Source: Flaccisagitta enflata (taxonomy: Eukaryota > Chaetognatha > Sagittoidea > Aphragmophora). Taken from it: a DNA stretch of 64,000 bases. Each line of letters opens with the position of its first letter. Position 1 is the first letter of the stretch. The position numbers and the translations under genes were made by a program. Below, one piece after another: positions 1 through 11,339 of this stretch. Location of the stretch: the NCBI GenBank assembly GCA_965153355.1, contig OZ231127.1, positions 2,356,001-2,420,000 of the forward strand. Direction: 5' to 3'. The notes under the pieces were generated by a model. That model was not told where the DNA came from and did no database searches. It saw only the letters and a list, made by a program, of their open reading frames with translations.

Positions 1-245
1 CCTCACTACAGGACACAGGCACAGATCTCAATCTGCCTTACTATGTACAGAGTTTCAGAGGCTCAATCTGCCTTAGTACAGTGCCATACAGACACAATCT
101 GCCTTATAAGGCAGAGCAGCTTACTAAAGCGAACAGAGTCTCAGAGACTCAATCTACCTTTATACAGAATACAGACATCTGCCTTACTACAGCCTTAAAC
201 AGACTCTATCTGCCTTACTAATGCATCACATTGGCTTAATCTGCC
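1..245. repeat. Degenerate tandem repeat
   Basis: The motif CAATCTGCCTTA recurs about eight times at irregular spacings of roughly 30-50 bp, often preceded by CAGA-rich sequence. No reading frame is maintained. The array runs off the left edge of the window. Confidence 0.7.
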
Positions 246-371
246 TTACAACGATGTCTCGCAGATATCAATACGCTTCACTACAGTATCACAGCGTTTA
301 TAAAACGAGGACAATCCAATTTCTTGTTTTCGGACATGGGGATTTGTGGTTTTAGCTGCGGAAGAAAGAAT

Positions 372-492
<121 letters not shown>

Positions 493-660
493 TCTGAATT
501 CATAATAAGTGAGCGTTGCACTGGGCTCATCGAGAGGGAGCTATCGAATGAATTTTTTTGAATAAAATTTTGTTTCGCATAATTTATGTAAATCATTTTA
601 TGTAAATCATCAAAGACGCCAAAGAAGAAATACAAAAAGGCGAGAACGGATTTAACAAAG

Positions 661-820
<160 letters not shown>

Positions 821-910
821 AGAAGACAGACCGACAAACATATTGGTGGGGAGACTGATAACTATGGTTTGCGTTATGTCAGCCAGAGGCAAAAAACAAA
901 GAAAGACAGA

Positions 911-1237
<327 letters not shown>

Positions 1238-1327
1238 AGAAGACAGACCGACAAACATATTGGTGGGGAGACTGATAACTATGGTTTGCGTTATGTCAGC
1301 CAGAGGCATAAAACAAAGAAAGACAGA

Positions 1328-1563
1328 AACAAGGCCGGATACACGGCTACCCTAGTCGCGTGCTGGTGGGCAGGAGCAGTGCTGGAGAAGGTCTCTAGCG
1401 CATCTGGGCAGGAGCCGTATGCTCAAAAAGCTCAAAAACGCCGAAAAAACGCCAAAAAAGTAAAATAGGGACCAACCGACCGACCGACCGACCGACCGAC
1501 CGACCGACCAACTGACATAGCGGGGTGTAGACACTGTAGAGTCGCGTAGCACGCGACTAAAAA
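1328..1563 (+). mobile_element. H-like A element, complete
   Basis: This is a full copy, from AACAAGGCCGG through AGTCGCGTGC and (GACC)n to GTAGAGTCGCGTAGCACGCGA and CTAAAAA. The 3' hairpin has arms AGTCGCG and CGCGACT. Classification as Helentron/HINE-like rests on three features: the 3' hairpin, a subterminal inverted motif near the 5' end, and the internal tetranucleotide repeat. No transposase is present, so the element is non-autonomous. Confidence 0.8.
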
Positions 1564-1720
1564 TGAAAGAAAGACTTGCAGAAAAAAAAGGGGGGGGCGG
1601 ATTTCTGACTTAGCCATTGCTTAGATTTTGTTTTGTTTAAGTCACTAAAGAGCACGGAGAGTCTTCCATTGGTGCTCTACAACTGAGTCTGTCTGAAGTT
1701 CGATTGGAGTCTGTTGCAAG

Positions 1721-1722
<2 letters not shown>
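1545..1722 (+). repeat. 178-bp segmental duplicate, copy 1
   Basis: It matches 2711-2888 closely over the same length. It starts in the hairpin 3' arm of an H-like A element (CGTAGCACGCGAC) and ends in TCTGTTGCAAGCA. Copy 1 is followed by (GA)n and copy 2 by ATCAATTTT. Confidence 0.85.
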
Positions 1723-1797
<75 letters not shown>

Positions 1798-1821
1798 GAG
1801 GGGAGGGGACAGAGAGAGACG

Positions 1822-1859
<38 letters not shown>

Positions 1860-1947
1860 AAGACAGACCGACAAACATATTGGTGGGGAGACTGATAACT
1901 ATGGTTTGCGTTATGTCAGCCAGAGGCAAAAAACAAAGAAAGACAGA

Positions 1948-2137
1948 AACAAGGCCGGATACACGGCTACCCTAGTCGCGTGCTGGTGGGCAGGAGCAGT
2001 GCTGGAGAAGGTCACTAGGGCATCTGGGCAGGAGCAATGTGCTCAAAAAGCTAAACGCCGAAAAGTAAAATGAAGGACCAGCAAGCCAACCGACTAACAG
2101 GACCGACTGACCGACCAACTGACATAGCGGGGTGTGG
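1948..2137 (+). mobile_element. H-like A element, 3' truncated
   Basis: The 5' half is almost identical to the copy at 1328. It reaches CATAGCGGGGTGTGG, and the terminal hairpin is then replaced by GA-rich sequence. Confidence 0.8.
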
Positions 2138-2198
2138 AACAGAGGGTGCAGAGATATGAGAATAGGGCAGAGAGAGAGAGAGAGAGGGACCGAGAGGG

Positions 2199-2239
<41 letters not shown>

Positions 2240-2303
2240 ACAGAGGGCAGAGACAGAGACAGAGAGAGATAGAGGCAGAGAGAGAGACAGAGAGACAGAG
2301 GGC

Positions 2304-2369
<66 letters not shown>

Positions 2370-2459
2370 AGAAGACAGACCGACAAACATATTGGTGGGG
2401 AGACTGATAACTATGGTTTGCGTTATGTCAGCCAGAGGCAAAAAACAAAGAAAGACAGA

Positions 2460-2666
2460 AACAAGGCCGGATACACGGCTACCCTAGTCACATGTGGGTG
2501 GTCAGGAGCTGTGCTGAAGATGGTCACTAGGGCATCTAGGCAGGAGCCATATGCTCAAAAAGCTCAAATGCCAAAAAAGTAAAAAAGGAACTGACCTACC
2601 AACCGACTGACCGACCAAGGGACCAGCATAGTGGGGTGTAGAGTCACGTAGCACGCATCTAAAAAA
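2460..2666 (+). mobile_element. H-like A element, decayed hairpin
   Basis: This is the last copy in the tandem array. It ends GTAGAGTCACGTAGCACGCA then TCTAAAAAA, so the hairpin carries substitutions. It has diverged more than its neighbours (CTAGTCACATGTGGGTGG at the 5' motif). Confidence 0.75.
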
Positions 2667-2710
2667 GGTAATTCAATTTAACAACATTCGGATTTAACAA
2701 CCAAAATTCT

Positions 2711-2888
2711 CGTAGCACGCGACTAAAAATGAAAGAAAGACTTGCAGAAAAAAAAGGGGGGGTTGGATTTCTGACTTAGCCACTGCTTAGATTCCGTTTT
2801 GTTTAAGTCACTAAAGAGCACGGAGAGTCTTCCATTGGTGCTCTACGACTGAGTCTGTCTGAAGTTTGATTAGAGTCTGTTGCAAGCA
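2711..2888 (+). repeat. 178-bp segmental duplicate, copy 2
   Basis: This is the partner of 1545-1722. It starts at a stray hairpin arm (CGTAGCACGCGAC) with no H-like body to its left. The duplicated segment therefore extends from an element end into its right flank. Confidence 0.85.
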
Positions 2889-2975
2889 TCAATTTTATCT
2901 TTGACGCAAATTCTTTCTTCCTCATTCATTCTTATACCAGCCCTTTCAGTCTTTTGTTCCTCTCTTGCAAATGCA

Positions 2976-3003
2976 GAACAGACAGACAGACGGACAAACA
3001 GAC

Positions 3004-3060
<57 letters not shown>

Positions 3061-3080
3061 TAGAAAGACAAACAGACAGT
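2976..3080. repeat. (ACAG)n microsatellite
   Basis: This is a tetranucleotide ACAG run with short interruptions. It lies directly left of a TA-flanked MITE. Confidence 0.9.
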
Positions 3081-3097
3081 CCCTTCTTTAAATGATA

Positions 3098-4241
3098 CTA
3101 TCTAGGCGGAAAAAATCTTTCGACGTATTTATCTATGAAAAAATGAATATAAATCAGTTACAAATCCATCAATAATTAGTAAGAGTTCCCTTTGACTGAA
3201 TAAGGGCCGTCCTTAGCTGGGGAAGCGATTTGTAGAGCTTCTTGAGGTACTCTGGAGTGGAGGCCTTCTGGATCATTCTCGCAATTTATTTTTATCTCTT
3301 CTTTTGCTACAGTATGTTTCATCTCGACTGTAACATTTCATGACAATGTAGCTCCAAAAGTATTAAAGATAATTCAATTCTGTAAAAAATATCTCAAAGA
3401 TAATACTTTAGCATTTAATGTTCATCAATTCCTAGGACTTTTTGACAAAAATTGGACGCTTTTATCACATAGCTAGCTAGATCGCACAAAATGCAAAAAA
3501 TGTTATTTTAATCTTTATATTTCTGAGGTATATATCAATAGGCTTCTTTTCTTTTTCATTTTTTACAAACTACAAAAAAATTTCTCTCATTTAAGACCAA
3601 TCTGGCATCAGTAGCTAAAACTGTTTGAAAGTAAAAGCAATTTAAGGAAAGACAGTATAATTAGCAAAATAGTAAAATATCCTTTTTTTGCATAGCATAT
3701 TTTCCAGCTCATAATGTTTTTAAAGGCTGATATTTCTTAAAAAAGTCCTAAGAATTATTGATATCAAAATGCTTAAGTATTATCTTTCAGATGTTTTTTA
3801 CAGAATTGAATTATCTTTATTACTTTTGGAGCTACACCGTCATGAAATGTTACAGTCGAGATGAAACATACTGTACATTTAGACTTGTAGCTTCCACAAG
3901 ACTCATCAAATCATGGAAAAATCGGTGACATAAATGAAGCCCTTCGAATTTGCAAGCAGGCAACGCAAACCGCATCTGTCTAGCTCAACGCATTTAGAAG
4001 TAATTGAAAAAAGAGTGAAGTGATACCCCCAGAAGATGGAGTGAAATGGCAAAAGCGAAACTGAAGTATTTCAATCAAAGTTGAATAACTTTTGAACGGA
4101 AAGAGCTAGAGAGATGCGGTTTGCGTCAATCTCTTGCAAATTTGAAGGGCTTTAATTATGTCACCAATTTTTTGATGATTGGTTGATTCTAACCTGAGAT
4201 ATTCATGTAAATGCGCCGAAAGATTTTTTCCGCCTAGATAG
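3098..4241. mobile_element. TA-flanked MITE of the CTATCT group, host of a nested MITE
   Basis: The left end CTATCTAGGCGG and right end CCGCCTAGATAG are inverted, match over about 30 bp, and have TA on both sides (3096-3097, 4242-4243). Without the nested insertion at 3310-3873 the element is about 580 bp, close to its relative at 51527-52129. The two share subterminal sequence such as AAGCGATTTGTA and GAAGCCCTTC. TA duplication and structure suggest a Tc1/mariner-type origin. No transposase is present. Confidence 0.85.
3310..3873. mobile_element. TA-flanked palindromic MITE nested in 3098-4241
   Basis: Left arm CAGTATGTTTCATCTCGACT and its complement at the right end continue as inverted arms of about 130 bp each. 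TA lies at 3308-3309 and 3874-3875. It interrupts the outer MITE and is therefore younger. Confidence 0.85.
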
Positions 4242-4354
4242 TAAATGTGAATTCTGTCAAACAACATCGCAGAGACATGTCTCGTGACTAGCACGTTGTT
4301 TGCTTCTCCTTCTTTATCATCTTCTTCTTGGTCTTCTTCTTCTCCTTCTTCTCC

Positions 4355-4519
4355 TCCTTCGTCTTCTTCTTCTTCTTCTTCTTCTTCTTCTTCTTCTTCT
4401 TCTTCTTCTTCTTCTTCTTCTTCTTCTTCTTCTTCATTTCTTCTTCTTCTTCTTCTTCTTCTTCTTCTTCTTCTTCTTCTTCTTCTTCTTCTTCTTCTTC
4501 TTCTTCTTCTTCTTCTTCC
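4355..4519. repeat. (TTC)n microsatellite
   Basis: This is a nearly pure TTC run with one TTCATTTC interruption. It ends at the FB element that starts at 4521. Poly-Ser, poly-Phe, poly-Glu and poly-Lys frames through it are not genes. Confidence 0.95.
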
Positions 4520-4520
4520 T

Positions 4521-5000
4521 TTTTGGGCGCAGCGGCCCCAAAGGGCCGATGTCCTGTAGAACACAGGGGGGAATTTCCATACGTCCGTCCGTCCTTCCGT
4601 CCGTCCCCCCCCCCCGTTGGCCTCAAATTTGCCCTCCCAGCCCTCAAATTTGCCCTCCCAGCCCTCAGATTTGCCCTCCCAGCCCTCAATTTAGCCCCCC
4701 AGGCCTCAAATCAGCTTTCCAGGCTTCAGATCAGCCCCCACCTCAAATCTGACCTCCAGACCTCAAATCTGCCTTCCAGACCCTCAATTAGCCCTCCAAG
4801 CATAAAATCAGCCCTCCATGGCTTAAATTTGCCCTCCAAACCTCAGATCGGCTCTCCAAGCCCTAATCATGCCCTCCAGCCTTCAAATATGCCTTCAGCG
4901 GCCTAAATCAGTCATTTAAGGCCTGAAATATGCCCCCTCAGGACGTATGGAAATTCCCCCCTGGGTTCTACAGGACATCGGCCCTTTGGGGCCGCTGCCC
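4521..5000. mobile_element. FB foldback element 1
   Basis: Inverted arms of about 62 bp (4521-4583 and 4941-5000) begin TTTTGGGCGCAGCGGCCCC and GGGCAGCGGCCCCAAAGGGC respectively. They contain the shared motif GATGTCCTGTAGAACAC. Between them lie (CCGT)n, a C run and about 15 diverging copies of a 21-bp repeat of the form CCTCAAATTTGCCCTCCCAG. No protein is encoded. The transposon class is unknown. Confidence 0.75.
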
Positions 5001-5085
5001 TGCTCTCACTCCACTTCTTCACTGGATCACTTCCAGCAGGGCATTGGGTACCGCTGACCATGTGCGATCCTTGGATGACTAGTTC
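5001..5085 (+). repeat. FB-associated module
   Basis: CACTCCACTTCTTCA, GGGTACCGCTGACCATGTGC and TTGGATGACTAG recur at 6660-6741. Part of it recurs near 7228, and in reverse near 50715-50745, always beside FB elements. It is probably part of the full-length repeat. Confidence 0.65.
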
Positions 5086-5413
5086 CGGCTACACGCCAGT
5101 TAGTAACTATCAGTAACACAATTTACCCCTCTTTTGATAACTGCCATCTGTTACCAGTTTTATGTCAGCAGTTACCCGAGAGCTCGTTCCTGTTCCTGTT
5201 CCTGCATTCTCTGCGTGACTTCCTTTCCTGGGAATTCTCTGCATTTTTCTAGTTACTGCACTTCCACTTACCACAGTCACCCAACGCTAATGGTTACATG
5301 AAACATGTTTTGAGTATGATTAATACGTGAATCAAGACATATGTTGAGAATTATGGCATTCAAACTATGTTAATTGAATATTCGGTTCTATGAAGTGGTG
5401 TCTGTAGCTGATA
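5086..5413. other. No gene seen
   Basis: This is unique-looking sequence with short repeated words (CAGTTAGTAACTATCAGTAA, TTCCTGTTCCTGTTCCTG). I see no splice-supported exon or RNA gene. Confidence 0.5.
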
Positions 5414-5724
5414 GGATGGGCACAATGCGGGCATTCAAAATCAAAATCAAAATCATTTCCAAGCACTTTTCAAGTTCCATTTGTATAATCAAAGCCCAAT
5501 CTATTTGGAAAAATGGAAATGCAGTAGTTGTATAGAATGACTAAAGAAGAAATTTCCTTCACAATTATTGCAATCAATTCTATATAGCTATACCATTGAT
5601 AGTAGAGTGCCTGGATCAAGACCAAATCAATTTTCCAATTAGGTAAGGCCCTTATTACGCAAGTGGAACATGAAAAGTGCTTGGAAATGAATATTTTATT
5701 CAAATGCCCAAATTGAGCCCATTT
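5414..5724. mobile_element. Hairpin MITE, probably TA-flanked
   Basis: Inverted arms share ATGGGC, GGGCATT and CATTTCCAAGCACTTTTCA (near 5452 and, inverted, near 5665). The outermost bases differ at two positions, so the exact ends are uncertain. TA at 5412-5413 and 5725-5726 would fit. The interior has no gene. Confidence 0.6.
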
Positions 5725-5877
5725 TAGTGGCTAATCGAGTATTACTCCCTAACTTTTTTTCCACATTGAAAGGCATTCGTGGCACCTTTGCCTTATTCCT
5801 TCGTTTTTCAATCTCAATAAGTGGTCTTCATGATGAAGTACGCCTTTACCCTTGTTTTATATAGTCCCCGTAATTAA

Positions 5878-6215
5878 AGCCAATGTCACACTGTGCCTTT
5901 ATTGTTGGTTTTTTGTTCCCATCAAGAACAGCCAATCAGTTACCTTGCCTTCATCTTTGCCCATTGACAAATATCGACAGACAGGAACGGCACATTTTGC
6001 ATCTATGGCGTAGTGTGCTTGCATCCATGGCTTTTTGCTCCCATTATTATAGCCGTTGGAACACTGTGCATTCATCCTTGGTTTTTCGTTCCCATTGAGA
6101 GTCATCTATGGCACACTGTGCATTCATCCTTGGTTTTTTTCGCTCCCATTGAGAGTCATCTGTGGCACACTGTGCATTCATCCTTGGTTTTTCGTTCCCA
6201 TTGAGAGGCGTCGAG
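5878..6215 (+). repeat. ~52-bp tandem repeat
   Basis: Five or so units share CACTGTGCATTCATCCTTGG and TTCGTTCCCATTGAGAG. The last three are nearly identical and the first two degenerate. Open frames through it follow from the repeat. Confidence 0.8.
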
Positions 6216-6312
6216 CTTTTCCTCTCTGCCACTCACAAAAAATCGTCAGACCATGAAATTGAAAAGAAAAGAACTCAAATCCGCGATTACAATTCCTACT
6301 TTTCTCAGTCTC

Positions 6313-6741
6313 TTTTGGGCAGCGGCCTCGAAGGGGCCGATGACCTGTAGGACACAGGGGTGAATTTCCAGACGTATGTCCGTCCGTCCATATGTCCGTC
6401 CGTCCATATCTCCGTCCGTCCATCCCCCCCCCCTCCCGAGGCTCCTCTCAGGCCCCAAATCAGCCCTCTCAAGCCCAAAATCAGCCCTCTCAAGCCCAAA
6501 ATCAGCCCTCTCAGGCCCAATATCAGTCCTTTCAGACCCAAAACTCAACCCTCTCAAGCCCAAAATCAGCCCTCTCAGGCCCAAATTCAGTCCTCTCAGG
6601 CCCAAAATCAGCCCTCTCAGCTCCAAAAATAGCTCTCTAATACCCTAAATCAGCCTTGTCCCTCACTCCACTTCTTCAGTTGATCACTCCAAGCAGGGCA
6701 TCGGGTACCGCTGACCATGTGCGATCCTTGGATGACTAGAT
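6313..6741 (+). mobile_element. FB element 2, right arm missing
   Basis: The left arm (TTTTGGGCAGCGGCC, GATGACCTGTAGGACACAGG, then GTCCGTCCATATG) is followed by (CCGT)n and a 21-bp array of the form CTCAAGCCCAAAATCAGCCCT. It then passes straight into the FB-associated module (6660-6741) without a right inverted arm, so that arm has been deleted. Confidence 0.7.
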
Positions 6742-6743
6742 CT

Positions 6744-7187
6744 CTTTTGGGCAGCGGCCCCGAAGAGGCCGATGACCTATGATTTCACACATATGGGATT
6801 CTTTCACCTTCTTCTTCTCTTCCTTCTCCTCCTCCTTCTTCCTCTCCTTCCCCCCTGAATTTGAAAGCTATATTTCAACCTCCAGCTCCAACCCCAGCCT
6901 CAGGCCTCATATCCAAGCCTCAAGGCTCCATTCCCAGTGTCATGGCTCCAATCCCAGCCTCGAGGCTCCAATCCCAGCCTCGAGGCTCCAATCCCAGCCT
7001 CAAGGCTCCAATACCAGCTTAAGGCTTCAATCCCAGCCTCAAGGCTCCAACCCCAGCTCCGAGGCTCCAGCATCATGGCTCCAATTCCAACCTCATGGCT
7101 CTAATCCCTTCCTTGAGGCTAAAATCCCGTCTCAATACTCAAATTCTAGCCAAGCATAGGCCATTGGCTCCTTCAGGGCCGCTGCCC
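6744..7187. mobile_element. FB element 3
   Basis: Left arm TTTTGGGCAGCGGCCCCGA and right arm GGGCCGCTGCCCC are inverted, with a second paired motif (GATGACCTATG / CATAGGCCATTG). The core is an array of about 12 copies resembling CCCAGCCTCAAGGCTCCAAT. Confidence 0.7.
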
Positions 7188-7249
7188 CTCTCACCTTTAC
7201 ATCTAACATTCACTGACTTAGGGGCAATGGGTACCGCTGACCATCTGAC

Positions 7250-7905
7250 GCTTTTGCGACTATTTCTATTCCCCCCCCCCTCTCCCTTTCTCATGGTTAC
7301 AGTTCTTTCTTTTCTCAGTCTCTTTCTCTCTTTCTCTACCTCCCCACCCCCTCCTCCTCTTACAATTACCATTCCTTCTTTTCCTAGGTTTGTTCTGTCT
7401 TTCTCTAGCCCCCCTGACTCACGATTATAATTCCTTCTTATCTCAAGTCTCTTTCTTTCTCTAGCCCCCCCCCCTTCCTCACAATCATAATTCCTTCCTT
7501 TCTTACCCCCCCCTCTCTCCCCTCGTGATTACAATTCATTCTTTTCAGTCTGTTTCTTTCTTTCTCTACCCCAACCACTCCCTTCCTTTCCTCACACTAA
7601 CAATTCCTTCTTTTCTCATTCTCTATCTCTCTTTCTCAGTTTCTATCTCTCTTTCTCTATACCTCCCCCCCCCTCCCTCGCGGTTTCTTTGTTTCTTTAC
7701 CCCCTACCCAACCCCTTCCTTTCCTCACACTAACAATTCCTTCTTTTCTCAGTCTCTTTCTCTCTTTCTTCCCCCCCCCCCCTGGTTTTCTCAATTCCTT
7801 TCTCTTTCTTTTCCCCCCTCTTCCCCCCATGATTACATAACCTTCTTTCCTGATTTTTCTTTTCTCCTTCTTCCACCACCCCCCCCCCGCCCCCTATCAT
7901 CGTCT
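7250..7905. repeat. Pyrimidine-rich degenerate tandem tract
   Basis: Units resemble ATTCCTTCTTTTCTCAGTCT, then TTTCTCTC and a C run, repeated about eight times with variable C-run length. Long open frames here arise from composition alone. Confidence 0.7.
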
Positions 7906-8007
7906 TTGTTGAACAACAACGCCAAACAACAAACTGTTGCGTGTTGATTTACTGTCGACAACTTAGACCTTATGGCCGGAATCTTTAATTCAAAAGACTC
8001 ATTCCGG

Positions 8008-8229
8008 TTTTTAGTCGCGTGCTACGCGACTCTACACCCCGCTTTGTCCGTCCGTCGGTCCGTCGGTCCGTCCGTCGGTCCGTCCGTCGGGTCCGTCCGT
8101 CACACTTTACTTTTTCGGCGTTAATGGGGTTTTTGGCCTTACTGCTCCTGCCCAAATGCCCCACTGACCTCAATTATGGCCCCTGTCCATCCGCACGCGA
8201 CTGGGGTAGCCGTGTATCCGGCCTTGTTA
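8008..8229 (-). mobile_element. H-like A element, complete
   Basis: Read on the minus strand it runs from AACAAGGCCGGATACACGGC to CGCGACTAAAAA. The hairpin arms are AGTCGCG and CGCGACT (plus-strand TTTTTAGTCGCGTGCTACGC at the left). It carries GTCC/GGTC repeats and GCACGCGACT near the other end, 22 bp from the terminus. Confidence 0.8.
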
Positions 8230-8544
8230 TTAGCCAAACGACCAAATAATATAAGAAAGAAGAATGTTTTGCGACAGGGGTCGTTTGACTTCGAATTCTG
8301 ATGTATGAGTTGGACAACTTTACTTTACAACAAAAAATCTGATAAGGACGAGAGACTTGGGAGCTTTAACTGGTGTTTCATCCGGACCCCTCAGAGCTAT
8401 CCTTAGTATTATCCAAATTCACCTCAGACCTTACCACAAAGCGGCTCAATAGATTCATATCAACGGCAAGAAAAATATGCGTTAGAAAAATATGCGTTAG
8501 GTAAATCATTGAAGAGGAATAAAAATTATTCTCTTTTTTTTCAG

Positions 8545-8578
<34 letters not shown>

Positions 8579-9051
8579 ATCCTTGTCTAGATGCGCAAAA
8601 ATTTGCCGCTGAAATTTATGTAAGGCCGAAATGGCTCGGAAAACAAGATTTCCAAGCCTCACGCTCTCCTTTCCTTTTTAGTCGCGCTCTCCATGCTTCC
8701 TTCCTCCTTCTTTTCATTGGATCTAATGAATAAATTTTCAGGTCTAAAAACTTCGGCGTTATGCAAATGAAATGTTTGAGAATACCATTTTTACGAATTT
8801 TTATCCGTGTATTTTGATATAAGCCCGGTGGAATCCATCTCAAATAAGTAAACCATCAAAATTTGTGTACCAAAATTCATTTTTTTCCGATTCATGTTTC
8901 TGATTTCTAATCATGATTGTTATCAATACTTTATATTTCTACCCCCATTCCTACCCCAATTTCTACCCCTTCCTCGTTATTTTCTTTTGCAACTGAACTG
9001 CTGGAATCTTACAGGTAAGTGAAAATAAAAGCCAGTGAAAGAGTCTCTTCC
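8230..9051. other. No gene seen; T run and element-end scrap
   Basis: It contains a T run of about 30 near 8546-8575. TTTTTAGTCGCGCTCTCC near 8675 is probably a truncated H-like end. ATATGCGTTAGAAA is directly repeated near 8475. I see no exon. Confidence 0.5.
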
Positions 9052-9479
9052 TTTTTAGTCGCGTGCACGCGACTCTACAACCCGCTTTGTCCTTCCGTCG
9101 GTCCGTCGGTCCGTCGGTCCGTCGGTCCGTCGGTCTGTCCGTCGGTCCGTCCGTGCGTCCGTTGGTCCGTCACATTTTACTTTTTTATTGTACTTTAAGT
9201 TATTTCTAGTCATTCTAAGTAATTTTAAGTCATTCTAAGTCATTCTAAGTCATTTTAAGTCATTCTAAGTCATTCTAAGTCATTCTAAGTCATTCTAAGT
9301 CATTCTAAGTTAATTTAAGGCACTTAAGTCAAATAGGTCAAAGTAGTCATTTCTGTCATTTTAGGTCTTTTTAAGTCATTTAAAGTTGTCTTGAGTCAAT
9401 TTAAGTCATCTTGAGTCAATAAAAGTCATCTTAAGTTACTTATGTCTCGCACGCGACTTATAGGTGTTGGCCTTGTTGT
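9052..9479 (-). mobile_element. H-like B element with decamer core
   Basis: The hairpin end (TTTTTAGTCGCGTGCACGCG) lies at the left. The right end is CGCACGCGACTTATAGGTG then TTGGCCTTGTT, so it shares AACAAGGCC with subfamily A but not the GGATACACGG segment. The core (about 9200-9430) is an array of CATTCTAAGT-like decamers. Confidence 0.8.
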
Positions 9480-9556
9480 CTAAAAGAACGAAAAACTAAA
9501 AGAAACAAACAAATAGGCAAACGGACAAATGAACCTGAAAGGAAGGGAATAGGAAA

Positions 9557-9599
9557 AAAAGAAAGAAAGAAAGAAAGACAGACAGACAGACAGACAGAC

Positions 9600-9634
<35 letters not shown>

Positions 9635-9635
9635 G

Positions 9636-9702
<67 letters not shown>

Positions 9703-9720
9703 AAAAAAGAAAAAAAGAAA
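9557..9720. repeat. (GAAA)n with (GACA)n insert
   Basis: This is a tetranucleotide GAAA run interrupted near 9577-9600 by GACA repeats. Confidence 0.9.
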
Positions 9721-9904
9721 CAAAGAAAGAAAAAAAAAAACAAAACAAAATAACAAAACAAAATAACAAACAAAGAAAGAAAGGTGAAAAAAAGAAGAGA
9801 GGGAAATTGAGATACGTTTCGTTTTTGGGAGACGCGGCGCTTGCGTGCCCAGGAACAGGAACGTGAAAAAGCTTCCTTTTATACAAGATAAATGAAAGGC
9901 GACA

Positions 9905-9909
9905 TTTTA

Positions 9910-10000
<91 letters not shown>

Positions 10001-10060
10001 ATGTCGTTGTCGTTGTCGTTGTCATTGTCATTGTCATTGTCATTGTCTTTGTCAGTGTCA

Positions 10061-10104
<44 letters not shown>

Positions 10105-10217
10105 TTCTTTGTCATTGTCATTGTCATTGTCATTGTCATTGTCATTGTCATTGTCGTTGTCGTTTTCTTTGTCTTTGTCTTTGTCTTTGTCTTTGTCTTT
10201 GTCAGTGTCATTGTCGC

Positions 10218-10290
<73 letters not shown>
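9905..10290. repeat. (GTCGTT)n hexamer repeat
   Basis: GTCGTT alternates with blocks of GTCATT and GTCTTT. All frames are open (poly-Val, Ser-Leu, poly-Thr). The block structure points to successive local expansions of hexamer variants. Confidence 0.9.
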
Positions 10291-10291
<1 letters not shown>

Positions 10292-10775
10292 AGTGGATAT
10301 CAAAATGCAAATGGTCTCAATTTCTCCTCCGCATTGAGCCGCCGTTGCAGCCATTCATGTTGCCGCTGACGCCAGACTTTTTGCCACTTACGCTGACGCT
10401 GACGCTGACGCTGACGCCAGACATTCTGCCACCTCCCCCTCTAAACTTGTCGCAGATGCCACCGATGTTGCCTCCTGTACGCCACTGTTTTTGCCGCTGA
10501 CACCAATCATATTGCCGCAGTCAGTAATGGCCCTGACTTTGCCACCCATGCCAATGATATAGTAGTCCATACATACATACTGCCAAGACGCCCCCTGATG
10601 TCGTAGCTTTTACCACTACCTCATGTTGCATGTTGCCCTCTGTGCAATCTTGCTGTCCGCCGCTGCTGCTGTCGCCACCGCCGCTTCTGCCCTCTCCTCC
10701 TCCTTCTCCTGCTCCTCCTCCTCCTTTCCCACGAGTTTTGGGAATTTTGTCATTTCCTCAGATTTTTGCCTTTTA
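10291..10775. other. Low-complexity intergenic DNA
   Basis: It includes a short (TGACGC)n run near 10388-10418, repeated TTGCCGCTGACGCCAG words, and a serine-like TCC run near 10690-10730. I see no supported gene. Confidence 0.5.
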
Positions 10776-11025
10776 GGGCGCGTTTCTAGTCACAGACAAT
10801 CGCGTTTTTAACGGGCCACTCAGTCGTCCATTTGTTTGTACGCTCGCACCGCTCACTCCGCTCACTCCGCTCATTTGTTCCGCAGCACTACGCTCCATTC
10901 GCAAACTTGCTCACTCACTTCGCTCACTCCCTTGTGGGACAGTTGAATTCATGAATATGCGTTCACGCTGCAAACGCGTTCAACGGGAACAAACAAGTTT
11001 TTCATCTTTACTAGAAACACACCCC
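10776..11025 (+). mobile_element. G (Harbinger-like) element 1
   Basis: It begins GGGCGCGTTTCTAGTC and ends CTAGAAACACACCCC. Flanking bases are TTA and TTG, compatible with a TNA 3-bp duplication. The interior has the family's CACTCCGCTCACTCCGCTC-like words and AACGGGCCACTC. No protein is encoded. Confidence 0.75.
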
Positions 11026-11240
11026 TTGGTCTCGGAATTCGGTTTTCTTCTTCTCCGGGTCTTCCAGTGTCCCGAACTCGTGTAGAGCAGAACAACGACT
11101 CGAGAAAACGTGTTCAATGGGAACAAACAACTTTTTCATCTTTACTATAAACACGCCCTTTGGTCTCGGAATTTGTCTTTCTTCTTCTCCGGGTCTTCCA
11201 GTGTCCCGAACTCGTGCAGAGCAGAACAACGACTCGAGAT
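10975..11240 (+). repeat. Duplication of G end plus flank
   Basis: The right end of G element 1 and about 80 bp of flank (TCTCGGAATTCGG, CCGGGTCTTCCAGTGTCCCG, GAACAACGACTCGAG) are repeated in tandem. The second element end lies at 11158. Confidence 0.8.
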
Positions 11241-11339
11241 TTGGGACTCGTTATGAGAGAACGTGCTAATCTCTCTTTTTCCCTTTGGCAACTAACAATC
11301 CAATTCTCGCCTTTCTCTTCCCGTGGTCCCCTTGGTCGC

